Part shown: piece after piece, positions 15,218 through 22,030 of the stretch
Layout: every line of letters starts with the position of its first letter
Numbering within the stretch: position 1 is the stretch's first letter
Origin: CAZRVH01 sp964603635
GTDB taxonomy: Bacteria > Patescibacteriota > Gracilibacteria > Peribacterales > Peribacteraceae
NCBI GenBank assembly: GCA_964603635.1
Contig: CAZRVH010000013.1
Location: 1 to 28,088 of the forward strand
DNA length: 28,088 bases
Reading direction: 5' to 3'
Translations under genes and position numbers: made by a program
Notes under the pieces: model-generated
Databases searched by the model: none
The model's input: only the letters and a program-made list of their open reading frames with translations
What the model was told of the DNA's origin: nothing

Positions 15218-15238
15218 GTGGAGCTGTAGCTCAGCTGG
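15218..15238 (+). pseudogene. 5' fragment of tRNA-Asp
   Basis: 21 nt identical to the tRNA-Asp 5' end with its flank (15319-15339), 101 bp upstream of it. It stops within the D loop; the following DNA cannot complete a cloverleaf. Confidence 0.8.
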
Positions 15239-15320
15239 GCCGACGAAGGCTTGCCTGAGTCGCAATCTGACAAATTGCGATGCGCTCTCCTCCAATAACA
15301 TCATCTCGCTCCCGTTATGT

Positions 15321-15397
15321 GGAGCTGTAGCTCAGCTGGTTAGAGCGCCTCCCTGTCACGGAGGAGGTCGCGGGTTCGAGTCCCGTCAGCTCCGCCA
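15321..15397 (+). tRNA. tRNA-Asp (anticodon GTC)
   Basis: Acceptor GGAGCTG/CAGCTCC, D arm GCTC/GAGC, anticodon stem CCTCC/GGAGG with loop CTGTCAC (GTC at 15355-15357), T arm GCGGG/CCCGT with TTCGAGT loop (one G-U pair), discriminator G and encoded CCA. It is the only complete copy among several fragments. Confidence 0.97.
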
Positions 15398-15412
15398 TCA
15401 TTGTTTCTATAC

Positions 15413-15529
15413 GTGGAACGTAGCTTAGCTGGCTACGTTTTCACTTGGGAAAACGTATTTAAAAAGCGCCTCCCTCGTCTCTCCCAAGTCACGGAGGAGG
15501 TCGCGGGTTCGAGTCCCGTCAGCTCCGCC
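15413..15529 (+). pseudogene. tRNA-Asp pseudogene with two internal insertions
   Basis: The 3' part 15488-15529 is identical over 42 nt to tRNA-Asp from the anticodon to the second C of CCA. 15465-15475 matches the end of the D arm and the anticodon stem. 12 nt are inserted exactly before the anticodon, about 30 nt replace the D loop, and the 5' end (15413-15432) has diverged, so the acceptor stem cannot form. It ends GCCC instead of GCCA. Confidence 0.8.
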
Positions 15530-15590
15530 CCCTTGGATTCGAACGAGTGAGCCTATCTGCCTACGTTTTCACGTGGGAGAGCGTTCACAC
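15433..15590. repeat. short repeat CTACGTTTTCAC...TGGGA, two copies
   Basis: CTACGTTTTCAC occurs at 15433-15444 (inside the tRNA pseudogene) and at 15561-15572, followed by TTGGGAAAACG and GTGGGAGAGCG respectively. In copy 1, ACGTTTTC/GAAAACGT is a perfect palindrome, and ACTTGGGA pairs with TCCCAAGT of the second insertion (15482-15489). Confidence 0.6.
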
Positions 15591-15618
15591 AAAGAGCCCT
15601 TCTCTTCTGCTTCATATT

Positions 15619-15954
15619 TTACTGACGAGATACCAACAACGTGCGGATGCGTTCCACGTTCTCTTGTTGCAACGCAACGATTTTTTGCTGCAGACCAACG
15701 ATGTTTTCCAGGCAATCGCGATCCGCGATATCGTGTAAGTCCCTGCCTCCGAGCAATCGACCTATTTCTTCATGCCATTTTCTGGTCATCTGGAGCATGT
15801 TGCCTATTTCTTGTCTGGCCGAACAATCAACGATATGTTTCATCGCAGTAGGGTGTTGCCTCCGCATGGTCTGGCAGTCTTGCAGGAGGGATAGTTCCGC
15901 TTCTTGCAATTCCTGTGCCAGGGTCCGCAGATCATCCAATGATTGCCACGTCAT
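15619..15954 (-). CDS. hypothetical helical protein (111 aa)
   Basis: No family recognised. Soluble and all-helical, with heptad-like stretches (LAQELQEAELSLLQDC near residues 12-27 and LENIVGLQQKIVALQQENV near 82-100), so probably a coiled-coil oligomer. Contains C27, C44 and C81 without a metal-site pattern. The start is supported by TTGACC-N16-TATAGT ending 8 nt before ATG 15954, one of the strongest promoters here. It lies downstream of the tRNA-Asp debris on the opposite strand. Confidence 0.7.
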   Translation of the reverse strand: MTWQSLDDLRTLAQELQEAELSLLQDCQTMRRQHPTAMKHIVDCSARQEIGNMLQMTRKWHEEIGRLLGGRDLHDIADRDCLENIVGLQQKIVALQQENVERIRTLLVSRQ

Positions 15955-15962
15955 AGTCTCCG

Positions 15963-15990
15963 ACTATAGAATGCTCAAGAAAGCGGTCAA
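15963..15990 (-). promoter_or_regulatory. leaderless promoter of the 111-aa gene
   Basis: TTGACC (15990-15985), 16-bp spacer, TATAGT (15968-15963), then 8 nt to the ATG. Confidence 0.7.
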
Positions 15991-16062
15991 TATGATCGTC
16001 TTGTTTGTCTGGCGGAGAAAACGCAGGGCGGATGACAGCCACGGCGAATAGGGGAAATCCAT

Positions 16063-16092
16063 CAAAAAATCCCCCAGGCCATAGCCTAGGGG
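16063..16092 (-). terminator. intrinsic terminator of the 16119-16571 gene
   Basis: On the minus strand, CCCCC and AGGC pair with GCCT and GGGGG with one bulged T, tetraloop-like centre, then ATTTTTT. It lies about 27 nt beyond the stop. Confidence 0.8.
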
Positions 16093-16118
16093 GTATGTGC
16101 ACCATCCAATCCGGAGGG

Positions 16119-16571
16119 TTATCTTTTCTTCGTCGAATAGATAGTGGTTACGATTGTTCGCCTGTTCCCGGAACTGGACGACCGAAACCAACTTGTTGCC
16201 AACGAATGCTCTTGGTTGACCAAGTGTATCTCCAGCTCTGGGTGTTGGGCTTGGAAGGCGGCGACCTGTTTTTTCGTTTCTTCCCGTGCGTAATGCTGCA
16301 GGGTGTCTCCTCCGGTAAGCTGGCCGAACCAGAGGGGCGGGCAGGCTTCCACGACGATCGTGAGCATTCCATTCGACTCATCGTAGTCGAATTCTATCGT
16401 TGTGACGCTGCTGTCACACAACAAGGCAGTGTCATACGACCATCGTGGCACGGGAACCCGCGGATCCTCGGTGCTGGAGCAAACCCAGCGGAAAGCTTCT
16501 ACAAATAGGACGAGGACAATGATGGTTATGATGATTCCAAATACTCCGCTGAAACTCTTCTTTTGTAACAT
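16119..16571 (-). CDS. hypothetical membrane-anchored protein (150 aa)
   Basis: No family recognised. One N-terminal signal-anchor (about 8-27: SGVFGIIITIIVLVLFVEAF), then an extracytoplasmic domain of about 120 residues with beta-rich sequence (TTIEFDYDESNGMLTIVVEA) and cysteines C31, C52 and C77 that could form a disulfide. The tail is basic (SGNRRTIVTTIYSTKKR). Shine-Dalgarno-like AAAGG lies about 9 nt before ATG 16571, and a TTGACT-N16-CATAAT promoter at 16649-16622 gives a 40-nt leader. Divergent from the HTH gene. Confidence 0.7.
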   Translation of the reverse strand: MLQKKSFSGVFGIIITIIVLVLFVEAFRWVCSSTEDPRVPVPRWSYDTALLCDSSVTTIEFDYDESNGMLTIVVEACPPLWFGQLTGGDTLQHYAREETKKQVAAFQAQHPELEIHLVNQEHSLATSWFRSSSSGNRRTIVTTIYSTKKR

Positions 16572-16618
16572 CGCACTTGCCTTTCCACTTGAATTTGAAT
16601 GAACGAAATGTTTCTGAA

Positions 16619-16633
16619 TTGATTATGAATCAA
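16619..16633. promoter_or_regulatory. palindrome TTGATT-N3-AATCAA in a divergent promoter region
   Basis: Perfect 6-bp arms. It overlaps the -10 of the minus-strand gene and lies 25 nt before the HTH gene ATG, an ideal place for an operator bound by that HTH protein. Inference only. Confidence 0.4.
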
Positions 16634-16649
16634 TAAATATATTAGTCAA
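16622..16649 (-). promoter_or_regulatory. promoter of the 150-aa membrane protein gene
   Basis: TTGACT (16649-16644), 16-bp spacer, CATAAT (16627-16622). Transcription would start near 16615, leaving a leader with a Shine-Dalgarno sequence. Confidence 0.6.
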
Positions 16650-16657
16650 TATTTTGA

Positions 16658-17266
16658 ATGGTTGCACGCCAAAAGCCTCCGCCCTTCAAGGCGGAGTCCT
16701 TCACGGAGGCCGCCATGGTGCGTACAGTGGAGGCCATGGACACCACCTTCCTCACCATCGCCGAAGCGGGCAAGCTGACGGGCCGCTCCGCATCCACCAT
16801 CCGTCGCCTTATTCACACCATCACGGAGACCCCGGCGCATGCCGACCGTGACGCGGTACTCCCCTCCCCCCAGGATGTCGCGGCCTTCAAGAAGAAGGCG
16901 GAAAACTTTACCTGGACCGTCCGCCAGGACGTCGTGTTGAAGAATTTCAACGCAGCCCAGAAGGAAGAGAAGAAATCCAAGACCGAACCGGCCGGGGAGA
17001 TCTTCAACATCCTGCAGAAGGAGTTGAACTTGAAGAACCAGCAGATCGAGAAGCAGTGGGAAGTCATCCACTCGCTCAACGACCGTCTGCGCGAGGGCAA
17101 CATGCTCATGGGAGCCCTCCAGAAGAGGCTGTCGTTGCCCGAGGCTCCGTCGCCCGTCGAGGCCGTCGTGGACGCCACTCCCGTCGCCGAAAAGATGACC
17201 GTCAAGAAGGCCTCCAAGAAGGAACCGGTGGCCGCCAAGAAGGGCTTCTTTGGATGGCTCCGCTGA
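16658..17266 (+). CDS. helix-turn-helix protein with C-terminal coiled coil
   Basis: 202 residues. An N-terminal HTH (about 29-55: FLTIAEAGKLTGRSASTIRR, MerR/excisionase-like) is followed by a variable middle. A helical segment (about 110-150: LQKELNLKNQQIEKQWEVIH, LNDRLREGNMLMGAL) resembles the coiled coil in plasmid-replication-associated HTH proteins. The tail is basic and ends GFFGWLR. Likely a DNA-binding oligomer; target unknown. ATG 16658 is used, but ATG 16715 has GGAGG 6 nt upstream and a CTCCGCC/GGCGGAG hairpin before it, so the true start may be 16715 (183 aa). Confidence 0.8.
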   Translation: MVARQKPPPFKAESFTEAAMVRTVEAMDTTFLTIAEAGKLTGRSASTIRRLIHTITETPAHADRDAVLPSPQDVAAFKKKAENFTWTVRQDVVLKNFNAAQKEEKKSKTEPAGEIFNILQKELNLKNQQIEKQWEVIHSLNDRLREGNMLMGALQKRLSLPEAPSPVEAVVDATPVAEKMTVKKASKKEPVAAKKGFFGWLR

Positions 17267-17307
17267 AAATGGCTTCCATCAGGGCTCTTCCTTGAAATCG
17301 AACTAGA

Positions 17308-17334
17308 AACGCTCCGTCACCCGGGGCGTTTTTT
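17308..17334 (+). terminator. intrinsic terminator of the HTH gene
   Basis: AACGCTCCG (17308-17316) pairs with CGGGGCGTT (17322-17330) with one G-U pair and a 5-nt loop, followed by a T run (17329-17334). Confidence 0.85.
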
Positions 17335-17579
17335 GTTACCCTGACCCCGGCCCTCTCCAGACGGGAGAGGGAGGCTAGGCATGTTTCGAAGTGTTGAAGA
17401 TGCAAAGAGTATCCCCTCTCCTTCCAGGAGAGGGTTAGGGTGAGGTCGTATGGGAGGATGGCCGTGATGGATTTACAGGGTCGGCCTCCTCGTGTGCCCC
17501 CTCGACAGCCTCGGAATGATACAAAAGTGTTATGGTGAGCCTGGCCTGTCTTGAGTGCACCGAAGGATCGAACCATCGA
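17335..17579. repeat. intergenic block of dispersed repeats
   Basis: Holds a CCCTGACCCCGGCCCTCTCC element near 17340 and its inverse (GAGAGGGTTAGGGTGAGG) near 17430. A GTGAGCCTGGCCTGTCTTGA/CCGAAGGATCG element of the TTCGAC-type family follows at 17533-17572. No gene seen. Confidence 0.5.
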
Positions 17580-19073
17580 TTAAAGTGGCGGCTTCTTCGT
17601 GTGCCAGTCCGTGCTCCGCTCGTAGGCGTGGGCGGCTTTGAGGATCCCCTCTTCGCCCCACTGCGGTCCCATGAGCTGCATGCCGATCGGCAGCCCCTCG
17701 CCCTTCGACGAGTTCAGGGTGACAGAGCTCGGGGTGACAGGAGTGAAGCCACACGGCAGCGCGACGCTCGGGATGCCCGCCATCGCCTGCGCGACGGAGA
17801 AGACGTCCTCCAGGTACATTGCCACGGGGTCTCCTTCGTGGGCACCGACCTTGAAGGCCGGGGAGGGCGAGATAGGCGAAAGAATGACATCGACGGTCTT
17901 GAAGGCCTCCGTGAAGTCCTGGCGGAGGAGGGAGCGTACCTTCTGTGCCTGGCGGTAGTACGCGTCGAAGTATCCCGCGGAGAGGGCGTAGGTTCCGATC
18001 ATGATGCGGCGCTTCACTTCCTTCCCGAATCCCCCGCTGCGGGCGGCGAAGTAGTAGTCGACCAGGTTGTCCAAGTCCCCTCCGTGGTGCCCGTAGCGGA
18101 TACCGTCGTAGCGGGACATGTTGGAGCTTACCTCGCAGGGGCAGATGACGTAGTAGGTGGCTACCGCGTACTTGGTGTGCGGCAGGCTGATGTCGTGGAC
18201 GGTGGCGCCCAACGACTCGAAGTGTTTGGCGGCATCGCGCACGGCGGCCTCCACGGCGCCGTCCATACCCGGCAAGAAGTATTCCTTCGGCAGTCCGATC
18301 TTCAGCCCCTTCACGTCGCCGGTGAGTGCTTTCGTGTAAGAGGGGACCGGCACGTCCGCCGTGGTGGCGTCCAATGGATCTTTGCCCGCCATGGCCTCCA
18401 TCAGGATCGCCAGGTCTTCGATCGTCTTCGCCATGGGGCCGATGGTGTCGAGCGAGCTTGCCATGCTCATCACGCCGAAGCGGCTGACGCGTCCGTAGGT
18501 GGGGCGGATGCCGGTGATGCCGCAGAAGCCGGCGGGTTGGCGGATGCTTCCGCCCGTATCCGTGCCGAGTGCGAAGAGGCATTCATCGGCCGCCACCGAG
18601 GCGCCGGATCCTCCGGATGATCCTCCGGCGACGCGCTCGGTATCCCAGGGGTTCCTGGTGACGCCATAGGCGGAGGTCTCCGTGGAGGCTCCCATGGTGA
18701 ACTCATCGGTGTTCACTTTTCCCAGGCTGATCGCCCCCGCTTCCTTCAACTTCCGGGTGACCGTGGAATCGAAGGGGGAGACGTAGTCTTTGTTCCGCAG
18801 CATGTCGCTGCTTGCCGAGGTTCGCACCCCGTTCTCGCAGAACACGTCCTTGCTCAGATAGGGGATGCCGGAGAGGGGATGGGTGAAGTCTCCTTTCGCA
18901 TCGATGAATTTGGCCTGGGCCAGGGCTCGGTCGAAATTTTTCGTGACGATTGCGTTCAAACTGCCGTCCACTGCCTCGATACGGTCGATGCAGGCCTTCA
19001 TGATGTCCTCCGCGGAGACCTCCTTGGATGCCAGTTTCTTGTGTGCCTCGGCGATGGAGAGAGAATGCAACAT
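17580..19073 (-). CDS. gatA: aspartyl/glutamyl-tRNA amidotransferase subunit A
   Basis: 497 residues. Amidase subunit of GatCAB, which frees ammonia from glutamine to turn Glu-tRNA(Gln) or Asp-tRNA(Asn) into Gln- or Asn-tRNA. Amidase-signature triad: K75 (PYLSKDVF), cis-Ser S152 (AGGSSGGSGASVA) and S176 (GTDTGGSIRQPAGF). GRVSRFGVMSMASSLDTIGP is also typical. A short internal segment (SSVTLNSSKGEG, near residue 463) looks like a small insertion relative to family members. Start ATG 19073 matches the usual N-terminus. It follows gatC by 57 nt on the same strand; gatB is not in the window. Confidence 0.97.
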   Translation of the reverse strand: MLHSLSIAEAHKKLASKEVSAEDIMKACIDRIEAVDGSLNAIVTKNFDRALAQAKFIDAKGDFTHPLSGIPYLSKDVFCENGVRTSASSDMLRNKDYVSPFDSTVTRKLKEAGAISLGKVNTDEFTMGASTETSAYGVTRNPWDTERVAGGSSGGSGASVAADECLFALGTDTGGSIRQPAGFCGITGIRPTYGRVSRFGVMSMASSLDTIGPMAKTIEDLAILMEAMAGKDPLDATTADVPVPSYTKALTGDVKGLKIGLPKEYFLPGMDGAVEAAVRDAAKHFESLGATVHDISLPHTKYAVATYYVICPCEVSSNMSRYDGIRYGHHGGDLDNLVDYYFAARSGGFGKEVKRRIMIGTYALSAGYFDAYYRQAQKVRSLLRQDFTEAFKTVDVILSPISPSPAFKVGAHEGDPVAMYLEDVFSVAQAMAGIPSVALPCGFTPVTPSSVTLNSSKGEGLPIGMQLMGPQWGEEGILKAAHAYERSTDWHTKKPPL

Positions 19074-19130
19074 GGAATAAGGATGCGGGTGATAATGGGT
19101 AGGGGCGTGGCATCGCCACGCCCTGCTCAA

Positions 19131-19430
19131 TTAGCCATGAGCGGAAGGCGTCTCGATTTGGTGATCCTCGATGGGCAGGGGGCTGGTTGCCAAGAGTTCG
19201 TCGGGCTTGGACTTGGTGGGGTTCTGGACGATATCCTCGCGCACGCTATTGACGAGGGACGTGCCTCCCGCCGTAGCCTCCACCTTGGAGGTGTCTACTT
19301 CGGAGAGCATATCGATATAGGTCATGATGGAGCTCATTTCCTTCGCGTACGTCTCCACCTCCTCGTCCTTCAGGGTAAGGCGGGCGAGCTTGGCGATATG
19401 CCGGACTTGGTCTGCGGTCAGCTGCGTCAT
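19131..19430 (-). CDS. gatC: aspartyl/glutamyl-tRNA amidotransferase subunit C
   Basis: 99 residues, small subunit that wraps between GatA and GatB and stabilises the complex. Family features: LTADQVRHIAKLARLTLKDE, EEVETYAKEMSSIMTYIDML, then SLVNSVREDIV (usual xxxxxLReD) and a Pro-rich end. ATG 19430 fits the family; it has no Shine-Dalgarno sequence. An intrinsic terminator ends only 18 nt before this ATG, so gatCA either has a promoter overlapping that terminator (a weak TACCAT at 19445-19440) or depends on read-through. Confidence 0.95.
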   Translation of the reverse strand: MTQLTADQVRHIAKLARLTLKDEEVETYAKEMSSIMTYIDMLSEVDTSKVEATAGGTSLVNSVREDIVQNPTKSKPDELLATSPLPIEDHQIETPSAHG

Positions 19431-19448
19431 GACGGCGGGATGGTACAC

Positions 19449-19477
19449 AAAAAAGCCCGCTATCGAAAGCGGGCTTT
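19449..19477 (-). terminator. intrinsic terminator directly upstream of gatC
   Basis: Perfect 10-bp stem (19468-19477 with 19452-19461), 6-nt loop and six T (19454-19449) on the minus strand. It ends the unit of the 101-residue gene, or attenuates gatCA. Confidence 0.85.
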
Positions 19478-19510
19478 GGACAGGGACGGAGTGAGCTGAC
19501 TTCAAGGGGT

Positions 19511-19544
19511 GCACTTGCTATCGGAATGAACCGATAGCAAGTGC
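19511..19544. ncRNA. 14-bp perfect hairpin in the 3' region of the 101-aa gene transcript
   Basis: Arms 19511-19524 and 19531-19544 are exact reverse complements around loop AATGAA. No T tract follows on either strand, so it is not a standard terminator. Together with the terminator at 19449 it gives a double-hairpin 3' UTR. Confidence 0.6.
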
Positions 19545-19583
19545 AGATCCACAATGTTGCTCCGCAATGCGGGGTCGATGCCG

Positions 19584-19889
19584 TTAGCTCGCCTTCGCGA
19601 GGGCGACGGCGGGTTCGACGGCGGAGTCTACTTTGGCTCCGATCACTTCGCGGACGATGCTTTGCAGCGGCGCAGTGCGCGGAACGCGAGCCATGATCAC
19701 CTTGGGGGTGATGTCGCCGCCGTGGGTCTTGATGACGGGCAGCAGATGCTCGATGCGGTTCGCGGGGCGCCGTTGCGGCTTGTCGAGTTGGTCGAGGTGG
19801 CGATCGGACCCGGGACGAACGTCGCGGGACGAGCTGCACAATACGAACGACGAACCATTATTCGGGGGGAGAAACAAGGCACGGGACAT
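19584..19889 (-). CDS. hypothetical protein (101 aa) with strong expression signals
   Basis: No family recognised. Basic and soluble, low-complexity start (SRALFLPPNNGSSFVLCSSS), Arg-rich middle (LDKPQRRPANRIEHLLP), more ordered end (ITPKVIMARVPRTAPLQSIV) and Ala-rich tail. ATG 19889 has AAAGGAG 8 nt upstream, the best Shine-Dalgarno sequence in the window besides csrA. The promoter TTGACA-N16-TATTAT at 20033-20006 has a consensus -35. The roughly 110-nt leader has a GCCTGGA/TCCAGGC hairpin and six GGA triplets, as in CsrA-bound leaders. It ends in two strong hairpins. The signals say it is a real, regulated gene. Confidence 0.75.
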   Translation of the reverse strand: MSRALFLPPNNGSSFVLCSSSRDVRPGSDRHLDQLDKPQRRPANRIEHLLPVIKTHGGDITPKVIMARVPRTAPLQSIVREVIGAKVDSAVEPAVALAKAS

Positions 19890-19999
19890 GACAGACTCCT
19901 TTGTGGATTGGATATTCCTCCGTCTTTTTTTTGCCTGGAACATCCAGGCATCCTTACGGAAGTCACCTCACTCTTTCCAGGGTGCTGTGAAAGATCTTA
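19890..19999 (-). promoter_or_regulatory. structured GGA-rich 5' leader of the 101-aa gene
   Basis: Contains a perfect 7-bp hairpin (19933-19949) followed by eight A on the transcript strand, six GGA triplets, and the Shine-Dalgarno AAAGGAG. Possible CsrA target, by pattern only. Confidence 0.45.
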
Positions 20000-20005
20000 T
20001 TTATC

Positions 20006-20033
20006 ATAATACGCCATATTTAAAATATGTCAA
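20006..20033 (-). promoter_or_regulatory. strong promoter of the 101-aa gene
   Basis: TTGACA (20033-20028, perfect), 16-bp spacer, TATTAT (20011-20006). Start of transcription expected near 19999. Confidence 0.75.
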
Positions 20034-20085
20034 TACTTCTAAAAAGGCCAGAAATAGTTTTCCGCAGCTTTTAATAGCGTCACCC

Positions 20086-20148
20086 TGAGCGTAGACGAAG
20101 GGGACACCACGTGTATGGTTCGTCCTTCGACGGAGCTCAGGATGACAA
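20086..20148. repeat. dispersed CACCCTGAGC...GCTCAGGATGA repeat
   Basis: CACCCTGAGCGTAGACGAAG faces CCTTCGACGGAGCTCAGGA as an imperfect inverted repeat between the divergent 101-aa gene and rnpA. Related pieces lie at 3790, 17533 and 24281. Confidence 0.55.
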
Positions 20149-20150
20149 AG

Positions 20151-20178
20151 TTCACCATGACACGCGTTGTGCTAAGCT
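20151..20178 (+). promoter_or_regulatory. leaderless promoter of rnpA-yidC
   Basis: TTCACC, then TGC TAAGCT (20170-20178), 7 nt before ATG 20186. No Shine-Dalgarno sequence. Confidence 0.55.
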
Positions 20179-20185
20179 GCCCGGG

Positions 20186-20545
20186 ATGCAGTTCGAACGC
20201 CTCTCCGGCCGAAAAGTGAACGATTTCGTCCTTCGCAAAGGGAAGGTATGGAAGGGAAAGACGATGACGATTCGTTGGGTGCCGGGGCATCCCAGACGTC
20301 CGGATGCGGATCGGACCAAGGACACGTTGTATTTGGGAACGTTTGCCTCCGCATCTTTGGACAAGTCCGCCGTGCGCCGAAACCGCATGCGCCGCCGTTG
20401 CAGGGAAGCGATCCGCTTGGAGTTGAAAGAGCGCGAGAAAATGCCTGCCGTCCAGTTGTTGGTGTGCCCGCGAGCAGCTAGTCTGGACGCCTCGTTCGAG
20501 GTGATTCGCAAAGACATCTCGGAGTTTCTTTCCACCCTCTCATGA
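20186..20545 (+). CDS. rnpA: ribonuclease P protein component
   Basis: 119 residues. Protein subunit that helps RNase P RNA bind and cleave pre-tRNA 5' leaders. The RNR signature is clear: SAVRRNRMRRRCREAIRLEL near residues 60-80. The N-terminus (MQFERLSGRKVNDFV) and the beta segment TMTIRWVP fit the fold. ATG 20186 is favoured by the promoter 7 nt upstream; the longer frame runs into a repeat. The stop overlaps the yidC start (ATGA), so the two are translationally coupled. No rpmH (L34) precedes it, unlike the common rpmH-rnpA-yidC order. Confidence 0.92.
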   Translation: MQFERLSGRKVNDFVLRKGKVWKGKTMTIRWVPGHPRRPDADRTKDTLYLGTFASASLDKSAVRRNRMRRRCREAIRLELKEREKMPAVQLLVCPRAASLDASFEVIRKDISEFLSTLS

Positions 20546-21888
20546 CAGCGCCGAAGAAGCAGTCCCGCCTGACCGAATACCTTTTGATTTTCGCTCTCGT
20601 GTACGTCGTCGTGACGGTGTTTTTCCCCGGGCAGAAGAATGACCAACAGCTGACCCAGACGATTCCGGTGACGCTGGCGGCGCAGTCCGATACCTTCCGC
20701 ATCGGCACGCACCCCGTATTGCTCCTGAAGAATCCCGCGACGCGAAGCGTGAACCAGGGATGGATGGCATGGGTAGGGTACCAGTGGTGCCGCTTCACCA
20801 GTGACGATTGCACGGCCGTAGAGCCGCGTTCGTTCGGCCCGACTGTATCGGTGGCTTCCAAGTGTCCCGCGCCTCCCATCGGCGTTTCCTACGTAAAATC
20901 AGATGGATCCAGCGAGACACGCACGTCTTCCGAGACGGTTGTTCCCTGCGGGCCTGTCACGACCGTGCAGCCGGGGGAGACGAAAGAAATCAGCCTGGCC
21001 GCATGGAAATATTCCGTTTTTGAGGATGTGGGAACGTATACCGTCACCTTGCCCATCCAAATCCAGCCGCAGGCGGGGAGCGGGGGAGTCATAGGTTCCG
21101 CATCGGGAACGACCCTGACGGCTACCTTCGACGTCGCGCAGCCCAATGCCTTCGTGAAGCTGTTCCGTGCGCTCATGACGAAGCCCATCCTGAATGCCAT
21201 GGTCTTCGTCGGCGGCATCACGCCGGGCCACAGCCTGGCGCTCGCGATCATCATCATCACGCTGCTCATCAAACTCATCCTGTTCATTCCCACCCAGCAC
21301 GCCATGGAGGGGCAGAAGAAAATGCAGCTTCTGCAGCCCAAGCTGGAAGCCGTCCGCGCCAAATACCCAAGCGATCCCCAGAAGGTGAATGAAGAAACGA
21401 TGAAGCTGTGGAAAGAACACGGCGTGAATCCCCTCCAGTCCTGCCTGCCGCTGCTCCTCCAGTTCCCCCTGCTTATCGGGCTTCTCTACGCCGTCGAATC
21501 CGGCGCCAACATCGCCCTGGCCCGCGAGTATATCTACGGCTTCAACCAGAACCTGTCCTGGAGTTTCAACAACTCCCTTTTCGGCATCGACCTGACCAAG
21601 CCAGAAGTCATCCTCTTCCCGATCCTGCTCATCGTGTTGCAGTTTTTCCAGATGAAGCTGTCCTTCGCCATCGCGGATAAGAAAAAGGCCAAGGAAGTGG
21701 AGAAGGCCGAGGAAACGCCGGGCAATGCCATGGCCATGCAGCAGAAGATGATGACGTACGTGCTGCCGTTCATGATCGGATTCTTCGCGCTTCGTTTCCC
21801 TGCAGCCGTGGCCTTGTACTGGGGCGTGTCGACGCTGTTTGCGATCGGCCAGCAGGTGATCGTGAATAGGGAGACGATTAGGGCATAA
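20542..21888 (+). CDS. yidC: membrane protein insertase YidC/Oxa1
   Basis: 448 residues. Inserts and folds inner-membrane proteins, alone or with SecYEG. N-terminal helix about 11-28 (YLLIFALVYVVVTVFF), then a periplasmic domain (about 35-205) shorter than in E. coli YidC. The conserved Oxa1 core follows: LFRALMTKPILNAMVFVGG, SLALAIIIITLLIKLILFIP, a cytoplasmic coiled coil (MQLLQPKLEAVRAKYPSD), NPLQSCLPLLLQFPLLIGLL and a last helix pair near 410-440. R in ITLLIKL is replaced by K, similar in charge. Ends in a short hydrophilic tail. Coupled to rnpA. Confidence 0.95.
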   Translation: MTAPKKQSRLTEYLLIFALVYVVVTVFFPGQKNDQQLTQTIPVTLAAQSDTFRIGTHPVLLLKNPATRSVNQGWMAWVGYQWCRFTSDDCTAVEPRSFGPTVSVASKCPAPPIGVSYVKSDGSSETRTSSETVVPCGPVTTVQPGETKEISLAAWKYSVFEDVGTYTVTLPIQIQPQAGSGGVIGSASGTTLTATFDVAQPNAFVKLFRALMTKPILNAMVFVGGITPGHSLALAIIIITLLIKLILFIPTQHAMEGQKKMQLLQPKLEAVRAKYPSDPQKVNEETMKLWKEHGVNPLQSCLPLLLQFPLLIGLLYAVESGANIALAREYIYGFNQNLSWSFNNSLFGIDLTKPEVILFPILLIVLQFFQMKLSFAIADKKKAKEVEKAEETPGNAMAMQQKMMTYVLPFMIGFFALRFPAAVALYWGVSTLFAIGQQVIVNRETIRA

Positions 21889-21905
21889 TGTTGGAAATGA
21901 AAGGA

Positions 21906-21973
21906 ATCAAGGCAATCAATGGAATCAAGGATTCATAATCCCTGGTTTCTTTGACTACTTTGATTGCCTTGAT
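21906..21973 (+). terminator. long hairpin repeat after yidC
   Basis: Perfect 14-bp arms (21906-21919 and 21960-21973) with an inner GGATT/AATCC hairpin. Shares arm sequence with 9877-9951. Starts 17 nt after yidC; probably an mRNA-end element. Confidence 0.55.
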
Positions 21974-22030
21974 GTCCTCTATCAGCCGCCCCCCTTGCAT
22001 ACCCTCCGCGGAGGCATACAGTGTGTCGCT

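Noticed and set aside
15413..15529. Functional second tRNA-Asp with introns
   Set aside because: Even after removing both inserts the 5' strand (GGAACGT) cannot pair with the 3' acceptor strand (CAGCTCC), and CCA is lost.
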